A stretch of 6,448 nucleotides of DNA, taken from Kosmotogaceae bacterium (GTDB lineage Bacteria > Thermotogota > Thermotogae > Petrotogales > Kosmotogaceae). The number at the start of each line of letters is the position of its first letter. The first letter of the stretch is position 1. The notes beneath the pieces are model-generated. The model did no database searches, was not told the DNA's origin, and saw nothing but the letters and a program-made list of their open reading frames with translations. A program made the position numbers and the translations under genes. Of this stretch, positions 1-5,916 are shown piece by piece. The stretch lies in NCBI GenBank assembly GCA_003444085.1, contig DLVL01000149.1, positions 1,391 to 7,838 of the forward strand, written 5' to 3'.

Positions 1-95
1 CTCAACCGCACTTGGTTTTCGGTCTTGGTCTCTCCAACCGTTCTGATGATAGAATCCCATATATCGAGTAACTCCGGATGAGGTGACAATAACGT
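1..95 (+). other. Undetermined 3' end of an upstream gene
   Basis: The stretch before the first ATPase gene is short and all three plus frames close inside it: frame 2 at 44-46, frame 3 with TAA at 69-71, and frame 1 with TGA at 79-81. A Dpp/Opp operon would normally have a DppC-type permease here, but none of the three tails is recognisable as one. Frame 1 ends in TGAGGTG, so its stop codon would sit inside the Shine-Dalgarno site of the next gene, as happens at the glpX/PAS junction in this window. Frame 3 gives a more natural-looking polar tail (SNRSDDRIPYIE). I cannot choose between them. Confidence 0.25.
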
Positions 96-1109
96 ATGCC
101 CGTTCTATCTGTGAAAAATCTGGTGATGCACTACCGAACAAAAAAAGGTTATGTGCGTGCAGTTGACGGGGTAAGCTTTGATGTAGGTGTTGGAGAAGTT
201 CTTGGCATTGTTGGTGAATCAGGTTGTGGCAAAACGTCTATCTCAATGGCAATCCTCCGTTTGCTACCCGAAAATGCGGAGTTCCGTGGGGGACAGGTGC
301 TTTTCGACAACGGGAATGAAACTGTTGATCTTGTTGGACTTGCAGACTCGGCAATGCAGAAATACAGATGGAAAGGGATCTCCATGATCTTCCAGTCAGC
401 CATGAATTCGCTTAATCCTGTATACAGAGTCGGGGATCAGATTCTTGAAGCCATGAAGAGACACTATTCTGAGATATCAAAAGAAGCTGCCAGGAAGAGA
501 GTTGAGGAGCTGTTCCGTCTAGTCGGTCTTGATCCAAAGAGAATGAGACAATACCCGCATCAGTACAGCGGAGGAATGAAGCAGAGGGCTGTAATTGCCA
601 TGGCACTTGCCTGTGATCCCAGACTTGTGATTGCCGATGAGCCCACAACAGCACTGGATGTAATCGTTCAAGACAGGATTATGAGAGAACTGAAGAGGAT
701 TCAGAAAGACCTCGACATGTCCATGATCTACATATCACATGACATTGCTGTAATCGCTGAAATTAGCGACAGGGTGGCGATAATGTATGCAGGGAAACTC
801 GTAGAGCTTGCGGATACCCTAACGATCTTCGAAAGACCGATGCATCCCTACACAAATGGATTGATGAATGCTTTTCCCAGTGTGGTTGGGCAGAAGCGTA
901 AGCTACGTACTATTCAGGGGGAGCCGCCAGATCTGCTTAAACCCCCGTCAGGATGCAGGTTTGCTCCAAGGTGTTCTTATGCTGACGGCAGGTGCAAGGA
1001 AGCTGATCCTGAATTCCGAATACTCGAAGAGGGCCACTATGTAGCCTGCTTCCACCCTGTTGAGAAGGAAGGATGCCTTATTAAGGGGGTAACCGAAAGT
1101 GCAGAATAG
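96..1109 (+). CDS. dppD: ABC importer ATP-binding protein, DppD/OppD type
   Basis: This is one of the two cytoplasmic ATPase subunits of an Opp/Dpp-family importer; it hydrolyses ATP to drive solute uptake. In Thermotogota, members of this family carry oligosaccharides as well as peptides, so the substrate is open. All ABC motifs are present in the 337 residues: Walker A GESGCGKT (40-47), Q-loop Q100, signature YSGGMKQR (157-164), Walker B LVIADEP with catalytic E182, D-loop ALD (186-188) and H-loop H215. The C-terminal oligopeptide-type extension has HPYT (250-253), GEPPDL (275-280) and four cysteines, C287, C293, C300 and C318, in the arrangement that binds a [4Fe-4S] cluster in characterised DppD/OppD proteins. 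The ATG start has the Shine-Dalgarno site GAGGTGA 9 bases upstream. The last 11 bases overlap the next ATPase gene, implying co-transcription and probably translational coupling. Family assignment is very secure; the DppD label rests on gene order and the extension. Confidence 0.93.
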   Translation: MPVLSVKNLVMHYRTKKGYVRAVDGVSFDVGVGEVLGIVGESGCGKTSISMAILRLLPENAEFRGGQVLFDNGNETVDLVGLADSAMQKYRWKGISMIFQSAMNSLNPVYRVGDQILEAMKRHYSEISKEAARKRVEELFRLVGLDPKRMRQYPHQYSGGMKQRAVIAMALACDPRLVIADEPTTALDVIVQDRIMRELKRIQKDLDMSMIYISHDIAVIAEISDRVAIMYAGKLVELADTLTIFERPMHPYTNGLMNAFPSVVGQKRKLRTIQGEPPDLLKPPSGCRFAPRCSYADGRCKEADPEFRILEEGHYVACFHPVEKEGCLIKGVTESAE

Positions 1110-2088
1110 CCCCCTTATGGCCGTGCGAAGCCTGAAAAAGCACTTCGATGCAGAGAGCAAGTTATTCTCAAAGGCGAAGCTGTTTGTTCATGCCGTGGAC
1201 GAAGTGAGTTTTGATGTTGAAGAGGGAGGCTCACTTGGACTTGTAGGTGAATCAGGGTGTGGCAAAACCACTACCGGAAGAGTTATAGTACAGCTCGAGA
1301 AGCCGACTTCAGGGGAGATACTCTTCAAAGGCAGGAACATCAGCGAGTTCAACAAGTCAGAACAGATGAAGTATCACAGAGAAGTACAGATGGTCTTTCA
1401 GGATCCTTACGAGTCATTGAATCCACGCATGACTGTCTTTGAGATTATTACAGAACCACTGAACATAAACGGAATAGGAACAAGGCGTCAAAAGGAAGAG
1501 CGAGCCAGGAGTTTTCTCAATCAAGTCGGGATAAGTCCCGCAGAGACCTTTCTCTCTCGTTACCCGCATGAGTTGTCGGGTGGGCAGAGACAGAGAGTCG
1601 CAATAGCCAGAGCGCTTGTGCTTGAACCAGTGTTTCTTGTTGCGGACGAACCTACCTCGATGCTTGATGTTTCAGTCAGGACCGGTGTGATGGAACTCAT
1701 GCTCAAACTCCAGGAAGAATTCAAAATGAGCTATCTTTACATTACTCACGATCTTGCAGTGGCGCGATATATGTGTCATAGAATTGCAGTAATGTATCTG
1801 GGGAAAATCGTTGAGGTAGGAGAAACTGAAGAGATTCTGTCAAATGCTCAGCACCCCTATACTCGTGCACTCTTATCCGCTGTTTCAGTGCCGGATCCCA
1901 GAGTCAGGAGGACACAACCTGCCATCAAAGGCGATATAAGCAAGCCTGTCAACCCTCTCCCGGAGTGCAGGTTTCTTCAGCGCTGTCCAGTTGCAACAGA
2001 TTATTGCAGACAGAACCCTCATCCGCCACTAGTTGAGATAGATGAAGGACATCTGGTCTCCTGTTACGAAGCAACTGATGAAGCATGA
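1099..2088 (+). CDS. dppF: ABC importer ATP-binding protein, DppF/OppF type
   Basis: This is the second ATPase subunit, expected to form a heterodimer with the preceding DppD-type protein on the inner face of the membrane. The 329 residues carry Walker A GESGCGKT (50-57), Q-loop Q101, signature LSGGQRQR (159-166), Walker B FLVADEP with E184, and H-loop H218. The C-terminal extension has HPYT (252-255) and four cysteines (C290, C296, C303, C322), again a likely [4Fe-4S] site. I accept the GTG start because AGGGGG (1084-1089) lies 9 bases upstream; the next candidate, ATG at 1117 (residue 7), lacks a comparable site. The gene starts inside the end of dppD in another frame. It is the last gene of its operon: the next gene is convergent and only 20 bases away. 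Both sets of nucleotide-binding motifs look intact, so both ATP sites should be competent. Confidence 0.93.
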   Translation: MQNSPLMAVRSLKKHFDAESKLFSKAKLFVHAVDEVSFDVEEGGSLGLVGESGCGKTTTGRVIVQLEKPTSGEILFKGRNISEFNKSEQMKYHREVQMVFQDPYESLNPRMTVFEIITEPLNINGIGTRRQKEERARSFLNQVGISPAETFLSRYPHELSGGQRQRVAIARALVLEPVFLVADEPTSMLDVSVRTGVMELMLKLQEEFKMSYLYITHDLAVARYMCHRIAVMYLGKIVEVGETEEILSNAQHPYTRALLSAVSVPDPRVRRTQPAIKGDISKPVNPLPECRFLQRCPVATDYCRQNPHPPLVEIDEGHLVSCYEATDEA

Positions 2089-2108
2089 TCAGGAGCTCTT
2101 AAGCGTTT
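2089..2108. other. Convergent 20-bp gap without a clear terminator
   Basis: The dppF and PAS-protein stop codons face each other across this gap. It contains short restriction-like palindromes (TGATCA at the dppF stop, GAGCTC, CTTAAG) but no GC-rich hairpin followed by a T run on either strand. Transcription of at least one operon probably ends inside the other gene or depends on a factor. Confidence 0.4.
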
Positions 2109-3449
2109 CTAGAGGTTGAAAGAGCCTTCAAACACGAAGAGAGTTTCTTCCTGAGCTTCAATATGCTTGGCATTCCACAGTGTTGAGTACAGTTCTATAG
2201 AAACCTTGCCTTTCTCTGATGATTCCGAATACTTACTCAGCAACCTGTCCAGGATCTCTTGTTTCTCCTCAAAAGATGGAGCAACACGCGAAAGAAATTC
2301 CTGTGCTGATCTGTTAGCGAATGCAACATTACCCGACTTTTGCAGGATAATCACGGGTTGATCAAGGATGCCAAGAATGTCCTCGAAAACAGAACTCTCC
2401 TGCTCCTGTCTATCACCAGCAATTTCACGCCCAACTACCAGTTCATACATCTGGCCAGCGATCTCGGACAGAGTGCGGACAACATATACCGCAAACACGG
2501 TGCCATCTTTTCGAATTCGATACTCCTTTCCTTTCCAAACACCATTCTTGAAAAGCTCCATGTTTCTATCTCTAAGTGTGCTGGCCGCACATGACAAATA
2601 CTGAGACTCCTGGTTGGCGAGCATTTCTTCAATCTGAAGGCCATGAACTTTTGCAGCGTGATTGTTCACGTAAGCTATACGCCCATTTTCATCAATGGCG
2701 ATTGCCATCTCTTCGACGTTATCGAGAAACCTTCCCTGAAAATAGAGTTCCTCGCGTGTCCTTTTGTGCTGTGTTACATCCATGAAGGAGAACTGGATAA
2801 CCTTTTCTGCACCATAAAGGATTTCTGAACTGCTGAATTGAACAAAACGACTATCTCCGGAACGTGTCAGGAGTTCAACTTCGTTATCCTTCAATGAGTT
2901 GTCGGGCAGAACAGATGACAATCCCCCCACCACAATATCGCCCAGTTTCATGTTACTCATCTCTTGCTCGGTATAACCTAGCACAGATAGTGATACACGA
3001 TTCGAAAAAAGGATGCCTGAATCTCTCTTTCGCACTACAAGCATTCCGCATCCCATACTATTTACGAGACCCATGTACTTCTCACGCTCGAATTCGAGAG
3101 TCTTTTTGAGTCTCTCTTTCTCGAGTATAGAGAAGACGATGTCTGCCAGGTAATTCAGATATCCAGGACCTTTGAAAAGGTACTCTCCCTGGCTCAGATG
3201 GAAGTCAGTTGTCTGAGATTCATCGTTAATGAGAAAGAGATGGGGCGTTTCTTGGCGCCTGGCCGAAGAAAGCAGATCGTTGTTGACATAATCGAAAACC
3301 ATCATATCCGAGTAGTTCCATAACTCGGAACTGACTTCTTCTTCGTATCTCACATCGAACCTGTCGTCAAACGCTTCAATAAGACGACGAGCGTCCTTCT
3401 GGCTCTTACCGACAAGCGTTATTCGCGGTTTTGAATAGGCGTCAAACAA
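2109..3449 (-). CDS. Multi-PAS sensory protein with degenerate receiver-like N-terminus, no output domain
   Basis: This is a 446-residue soluble protein with no predicted membrane segment. Residues about 8-112 read like a response-regulator receiver: strand 3 ends at D53 (DMMVFD, the phospho-acceptor position) and YLFKGP supplies the conserved lysine K93. However, the acidic pair expected after strand 1 is replaced by VGKS, and the usual Thr/Ser position is N75. A charged helical linker (about 108-125) leads to PAS 1 (about 126-228, ending FSFMDVTQHKR), PAS 2 (about 237-345, with AIDENGRIAYVNN and RIRKDGTVFAVYV) and a weaker PAS 3 (about 354-446, with ILQKSGNVAFANRSAQEF). No histidine kinase, GGDEF, HTH or other output domain follows; the protein ends in the last PAS. 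The TTG start is supported by GAGGTG 5 bases upstream. It lies 9 bases after the glpX-type gene, so the two are almost certainly co-transcribed. Ligand and partner are unknown. Confidence 0.85.
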   Translation of the reverse strand: MFDAYSKPRITLVGKSQKDARRLIEAFDDRFDVRYEEEVSSELWNYSDMMVFDYVNNDLLSSARRQETPHLFLINDESQTTDFHLSQGEYLFKGPGYLNYLADIVFSILEKERLKKTLEFEREKYMGLVNSMGCGMLVVRKRDSGILFSNRVSLSVLGYTEQEMSNMKLGDIVVGGLSSVLPDNSLKDNEVELLTRSGDSRFVQFSSSEILYGAEKVIQFSFMDVTQHKRTREELYFQGRFLDNVEEMAIAIDENGRIAYVNNHAAKVHGLQIEEMLANQESQYLSCAASTLRDRNMELFKNGVWKGKEYRIRKDGTVFAVYVVRTLSEIAGQMYELVVGREIAGDRQEQESSVFEDILGILDQPVIILQKSGNVAFANRSAQEFLSRVAPSFEEKQEILDRLLSKYSESSEKGKVSIELYSTLWNAKHIEAQEETLFVFEGSFNL

Positions 3450-3461
3450 TCCTGCACCTCA
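3450..3461 (-). promoter_or_regulatory. Ribosome binding site overlapping the glpX stop codon
   Basis: Read on the minus strand, TGAGGTG combines the TGA stop of the fructose-bisphosphatase gene with the Shine-Dalgarno site GAGGTG of the PAS gene; five bases later comes the TTG start. A ribosome ending glpX terminates on the next gene's binding site, which favours translational coupling and fixes the TTG start. Confidence 0.75.
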
Positions 3462-4466
3462 AGTTATCAGTTTTCTCTCTCCGAGAGTCTTTGTTGTAAC
3501 TGTCTTGAATTCCAGGTCATGGTAAGCAGTGATTCGCCGCACTGTCCTGCTTACCGAACGCATGACGATAGACTCTGTAATGGCGACATTCCTTCTGTAG
3601 CGAACTCCCTTCAGAAATGATCCGTCTGTTACGCCGGTGGCAGAGAAGATCACATTATCTCCTCCCACAAGATCATCTGTAAAGAAAACCCTATCAAAGT
3701 CGACCCCTTTTGCTTCCATTTCATCCTTCTCTTGTTCATCTCTTGGCCATGGCTTTATCTGTATCTCGCCTCCCAAACACTTTAACGCTGCCGCAGCTAA
3801 CACTCCCTCCGGCGACCCCCCAATTCCCATATAAATGTCTATACCACTTTCGGGTAGTGCAGTGGCTATTGCTGAGGCAACATCTCCCTCAGTGACGAAC
3901 CTTATTCTGGCACCGACACGTCGTATTTCCTTTATCATGTCATAATGCCGTTCACGATCGAGTATGCTGACCGTAAGCTCAGAGACCTTTATACCAAGAG
4001 CAGCAGCAGCAATTCTCAGATTCTCTCGAATTGGTGCATCAATATCCAGCTTGTCTGCGAGTTCTTTTCCTACAGCAAGCTTATTTGAGTAGAACGTTGG
4101 CAGAGAAGCTATCTTTCCATGCTCTGCAGCGGCTATGACACTAATCGCGTTTGGTTTCCCATATGCAACTGATCTTGTTCCATCGATCGGGTCAACCGCG
4201 ATATCAATTTCGGTGGCATTCTCATTCCAGCTTCCTACTTCTTCTCCCACGTACAGCATAGGTGCCTTGTCCTTCTCTCCTTCGCCAATTACGATCGTTC
4301 CCTTGATGTCCAGGTAATCAAGGGCTCCTCTCATGGCATCAACAGCTGCTTGATCAACTCTATTCTTGTCACCTCTTCCAAGGTGAAGACTTCCGGTCAA
4401 AGCAGCAGCTTCTGTAACCCTTACCATATCGAGAGTTATTTCTGAACTGAGTATCAGATTAATCAC
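3459..4466 (-). CDS. glpX: Fructose-1,6-bisphosphatase, class II (GlpX type)
   Basis: This enzyme hydrolyses fructose 1,6-bisphosphate to fructose 6-phosphate and phosphate, the committed gluconeogenic step in the cytoplasm; some family members also act on sedoheptulose 1,7-bisphosphate. The 335-residue length is normal. Family motifs are VRVTEAAAL (15-23), GRGDKN with D33, GEGEKDKAPML (61-71), DPIDGT (92-97), GIGGSPEGVLAA (214-225) and FSATGVTDG (274-282), ending with the typical SRTVRRI helix (306-312). The metal-binding set expected from E. coli GlpX (D33, E57, D85, E88, E213) maps to D33, E62, D92, D95 and E220, so the fourth ligand is Asp rather than Glu. The annotated GTG start is doubtful because it lies inside a strong GAGGTGAT sequence that looks like the ribosome binding site itself; the true start may be 3-4 codons later. 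The gene is first in an operon with the PAS protein and divergent from the acetyltransferase gene. Confidence 0.93.
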   Translation of the reverse strand: MINLILSSEITLDMVRVTEAAALTGSLHLGRGDKNRVDQAAVDAMRGALDYLDIKGTIVIGEGEKDKAPMLYVGEEVGSWNENATEIDIAVDPIDGTRSVAYGKPNAISVIAAAEHGKIASLPTFYSNKLAVGKELADKLDIDAPIRENLRIAAAALGIKVSELTVSILDRERHYDMIKEIRRVGARIRFVTEGDVASAIATALPESGIDIYMGIGGSPEGVLAAAALKCLGGEIQIKPWPRDEQEKDEMEAKGVDFDRVFFTDDLVGGDNVIFSATGVTDGSFLKGVRYRRNVAITESIVMRSVSRTVRRITAYHDLEFKTVTTKTLGERKLIT

Positions 4467-4494
4467 CTCGAAAGTACCAATTTGGAGTCATTCA

Positions 4495-4503
4495 ATTCTA
4501 GCA
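4495..4503 (-). promoter_or_regulatory. Candidate glpX promoter, extended -10
   Basis: On the minus strand TGCTAGAAT is an extended -10 element (TGn plus TAGAAT, 5 of 6 to TATAAT). No good -35 box lies 16-18 bases upstream; that position is occupied by a 13-bp palindrome. Transcription would start near 4488, giving a leader of about 20 bases before glpX. Assigned from sequence only. Confidence 0.4.
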
Positions 4504-4517
4504 CAATCACATGTTTT

Positions 4518-4530
4518 GCCCTATCAGGGC
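4518..4530. repeat. Small palindrome GCCCT-ATC-AGGGC in the divergent promoter region
   Basis: Two perfect 5-base arms flank a 3-base centre. The site lies where the -35 region of the candidate glpX promoter would be and upstream of the acetyltransferase promoter candidate, so it could be an operator for either gene. No T run follows, so it is not a terminator. Confidence 0.4.
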
Positions 4531-4574
4531 TGTTTATCCTCGGGAAGATGACAGAAGGTCGGCAGACACTCGTT

Positions 4575-4603
4575 TTGCGTACAGGCGATTCCATAGGTAT
4601 ACT
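4575..4603 (+). promoter_or_regulatory. Candidate promoter for the acetyltransferase gene
   Basis: TTGCGT (4575-4580, 3 of 6 to the -35 consensus) and TATACT (4598-4603, 5 of 6 to TATAAT) are separated by exactly 17 bases. Transcription would start near 4610, directly in front of the ribosome binding site at 4611-4617, giving a very short leader. If correct, coding cannot begin upstream of this point. Confidence 0.45.
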
Positions 4604-4610
4604 ACCTGGT

Positions 4611-4617
4611 AGGGAGG
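4611..4617 (+). promoter_or_regulatory. Ribosome binding site that fixes the acetyltransferase start
   Basis: AGGGAGG lies 8 bases before ATG 4626. The open frame extends back to 4446 and offers TTG 4482 and ATG 4548, but neither has a comparable site at proper spacing. This site therefore decides the start. Confidence 0.7.
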
Positions 4618-4625
4618 CGATTCTG

Positions 4626-5603
4626 ATGGGCATCAAAGGTCCCGCTATATTGGGGAGAGAGAGCGTCAAAGGTGCTGGGAAAATGGCTTCGGAGACTTTT
4701 AACAAGGACATGGTAAGTATCTATCCAAATCTCTTCAGTGAGAGTAATGCAAACAACCTGGTTGTGTTTGAGTCGCAGGGTCGCATTATTACACTCGTGG
4801 GCATGTTACCGGTCAAGATCTCATTATTCGGACACACGCTCAAAGTAGGTCTGATAGGGTCAGTGTGCACACTCAGCGAATTCAGAGGGAAAGGACTGGC
4901 GTTGTCCGCACTGCAGTTCTTAGAAGAACATGCAATCAAGCAGGAAATAGCAGTCTTCCTGATATCTGGTTCGGGAGGTCTCTACAGCAGATTTGGAGCT
5001 GTAAATGTCAACAGTTTTGCCCTCAAATCTTTGAAACCACAGGAATTCAGGAACATAACTTTCAAAGAAGCCGGGGAGCAGGATCTGTCATCCATTATGA
5101 GGTTGTACGCTTATAACCCTGTCAGGTTCTTGAGAACTACTGAGAGATTCAAGAAGTCCTTTCTGACAGGATATTGTATGGACAAACCTGCGAAAACTTT
5201 CGTCACGGATTCTTCTTATGTAAGCGTACTCCAAGAAGAAGATGAGACAGTAATCGTGGAATATGGCGGAACCCTTGAAAACGGAAAGAACCTGGCTTCA
5301 CACCTTGCCTCTAAAAAGGGATTGAAGGAGATCAGAATGATAGTTGACAGCGAAAGAAGAGATAAGGGCGATAAGAGATATCCTCTAACATGTATGGTAA
5401 AAGTAATCTCTTCAGAGAATGTTCTTAACCAGCTCAATGGTTATTTTAGCGAATTCTTCAATTTCTCGGAATTAAAAGAGGTCGTTCCAGCTCTCGCAGC
5501 TATGGGTCTGACAGAACTCACCAGAGCTCTCTTTGTAACGGGAGCAAGAAACAGGATGCCGGCGCTTTTGCCTTTACCAGTTTATGGATGGGATTACATA
5601 TAG
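4626..5603 (+). CDS. GNAT-family N-acetyltransferase, Eis-like with C-terminal SCP2-like part
   Basis: This cytoplasmic protein (325 residues from ATG 4626) is predicted to transfer an acyl group from acyl-CoA to an unknown amine. The N-terminal GNAT fold shows the acceptor-side strand GLIGSVCT (75-82), then the acetyl-CoA pyrophosphate loop FRGKG (86-90) and its helix, followed by VFLISGSGGLYSRFG (110-124). A second region (about 140-260) is less conserved. The C-terminus (about 265-325) ends LLPLPVYGWDYI, like the sterol-carrier-like tail of the enhanced-intracellular-survival (Eis) type acetyltransferases, in which the C-terminal carboxylate lies near the active site. The start is chosen on the AGGGAGG site and the promoter candidate just upstream; the longest open frame would begin with TTG at 4482 and add 48 residues with no family resemblance that I can see. 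The gene is monocistronic by layout, divergent from glpX. Substrate unknown. Confidence 0.82.
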   Translation: MGIKGPAILGRESVKGAGKMASETFNKDMVSIYPNLFSESNANNLVVFESQGRIITLVGMLPVKISLFGHTLKVGLIGSVCTLSEFRGKGLALSALQFLEEHAIKQEIAVFLISGSGGLYSRFGAVNVNSFALKSLKPQEFRNITFKEAGEQDLSSIMRLYAYNPVRFLRTTERFKKSFLTGYCMDKPAKTFVTDSSYVSVLQEEDETVIVEYGGTLENGKNLASHLASKKGLKEIRMIVDSERRDKGDKRYPLTCMVKVISSENVLNQLNGYFSEFFNFSELKEVVPALAAMGLTELTRALFVTGARNRMPALLPLPVYGWDYI

Positions 5604-5745
5604 AGCCTGGACCAGATCTCTCCACACGTTCCACGTTGCAATCTTATTCGTCTTCAGCTACATTCAGGAGTGTTCATGGTCGCCTGTGAGGTATCACAAT
5701 GCATTATCCTTTTGTTCCGCATTATGTTGTTTACTTTCATGTTCT
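5604..5745. other. Non-coding gap between acetyltransferase and metQ promoter
   Basis: No gene is supported here; the 62-codon open frame across it has no ribosome binding site and no plausible composition. There is no convincing terminator for the acetyltransferase gene. The gap holds a TGTGA-GGTA-TCACA palindrome (5685-5698) and a 7-base direct repeat GCATTAT (5701-5707 and 5719-5725), both upstream of the metQ promoter candidate. Confidence 0.5.
5685..5698. repeat. Palindrome TGTGA-GGTA-TCACA, possible operator
   Basis: Perfect 5-base inverted arms surround 4 bases. The arms equal the CRP half-sites TGTGA and TCACA, but the spacing is 4 rather than 6, so a CRP site is not supported. It lies about 50 bases upstream of the metQ -35 region. 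It could be an operator for another dimeric regulator or a weak RNA hairpin after the acetyltransferase gene. Confidence 0.3.
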
Positions 5746-5773
5746 TTGGATGAAAAACTAGCAAATGTATAAT
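5746..5773 (+). promoter_or_regulatory. metQ leader promoter
   Basis: A perfect -10 box TATAAT (5768-5773) is preceded, 16 bases upstream, by TTGGAT (5746-5751; only TTG matches the -35 consensus). TG directly precedes the -10 box but without the extra base of an extended -10. Transcription would start near 5780, so the leader RNA before metQ would be about 180 bases, long enough for attenuation control. Confidence 0.65.
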
Positions 5774-5788
5774 TGGGCAATTGGGATG

Positions 5789-5796
5789 AAGGTGAT
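5789..5796 (+). promoter_or_regulatory. Ribosome binding site of the leader peptide
   Basis: AAGGTGAT lies 6 bases (counting from AAGGTG) before TTG 5801. It falls about 10 bases after the expected transcription start, so it would be the first translation signal in the leader RNA. The in-frame ATG codons at 5765 and 5786 lie upstream of, or only a few bases after, that start and have no binding site. Confidence 0.6.
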
Positions 5797-5800
5797 TACT

Positions 5801-5881
5801 TTGAGCAGAGGTTTTTGTGAGAGTAACGGGCAAGTGATGATGATGTACAGGAACGCCCTGGTATTCCCACCAGGCGGTTAA
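5801..5881 (+). CDS. Methionine-rich leader peptide (attenuator control ORF)
   Basis: This is a 26-codon open frame starting with TTG and ending with TAA at 5879-5881. It includes three consecutive ATG codons (5837-5845) in the context QVMMMYRNALVFPPGG. Three Met in a row in 26 residues contrasts with one internal Met in the 162 visible residues of the downstream metQ product. It has a promoter and a ribosome binding site directly upstream and an intrinsic terminator directly downstream, and it precedes a methionine-binding-protein gene. The inferred role is cis-acting: ribosomes stall on the ATG run when charged Met-tRNA is scarce, which lets an antiterminator form. The peptide itself need have no function. 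The start could be ATG 5786 (31 codons) if transcription begins further upstream. That it is translated is inferred, not shown. Confidence 0.65.
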   Translation: MSRGFCESNGQVMMMYRNALVFPPGG

Positions 5882-5916
5882 ACCTGCCTGTTGTTATGGA
5901 TGATCGGGGCGTCTCT
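5849..5916 (+). promoter_or_regulatory. Predicted antiterminator and competing hairpins of the metQ attenuator
   Basis: Bases 5853-5862 (ACGCCCTGGT) can pair without interruption with 5903-5912 (ATCGGGGCGT): 10 pairs, two of them G-U. Bases 5849-5851 and 5914-5916 add three more pairs after one mismatch. This consumes the 5' arm of the terminator. The enclosed loop contains its own stem, CAGGCGG (5871-5877) with CTGCCTG (5884-5890). Pairings that would compete are CCTGGT (5857-5862) with ACCAGG (5869-5874), GGGC (5828-5831) with GCCC (5855-5858), and AGGTTT (5809-5814) with AAACCT (5880-5885). All pairings were drawn by hand. Confidence 0.55.

Noticed and set aside
1..95. Tail of a DppC permease
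   Set aside because: Expected from operon order, but none of the three frame tails shows a recognisable permease C-terminus, so it is not annotated as such.
4463..4711. 82-codon minus-strand open frame upstream of glpX
   Set aside because: It is antisense to the start of the acetyltransferase gene and its promoter, with no binding site and no recognisable family.
5604..5625. Terminator after the acetyltransferase gene from CTGGACCAG
   Set aside because: The arms are 4 bases with a single-base loop and there is no T run.
5685..5698. CRP binding site
   Set aside because: The half-sites match TGTGA and TCACA, but the centre is 4 bases rather than 6, which puts the half-sites on the wrong helical phase.
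5584..5772. 62-codon plus-strand open frame after the acetyltransferase gene
   Set aside because: It begins inside the acetyltransferase gene in another frame, has no ribosome binding site, has an odd Cys/Ser/Leu-rich composition, and overlaps the metQ promoter.
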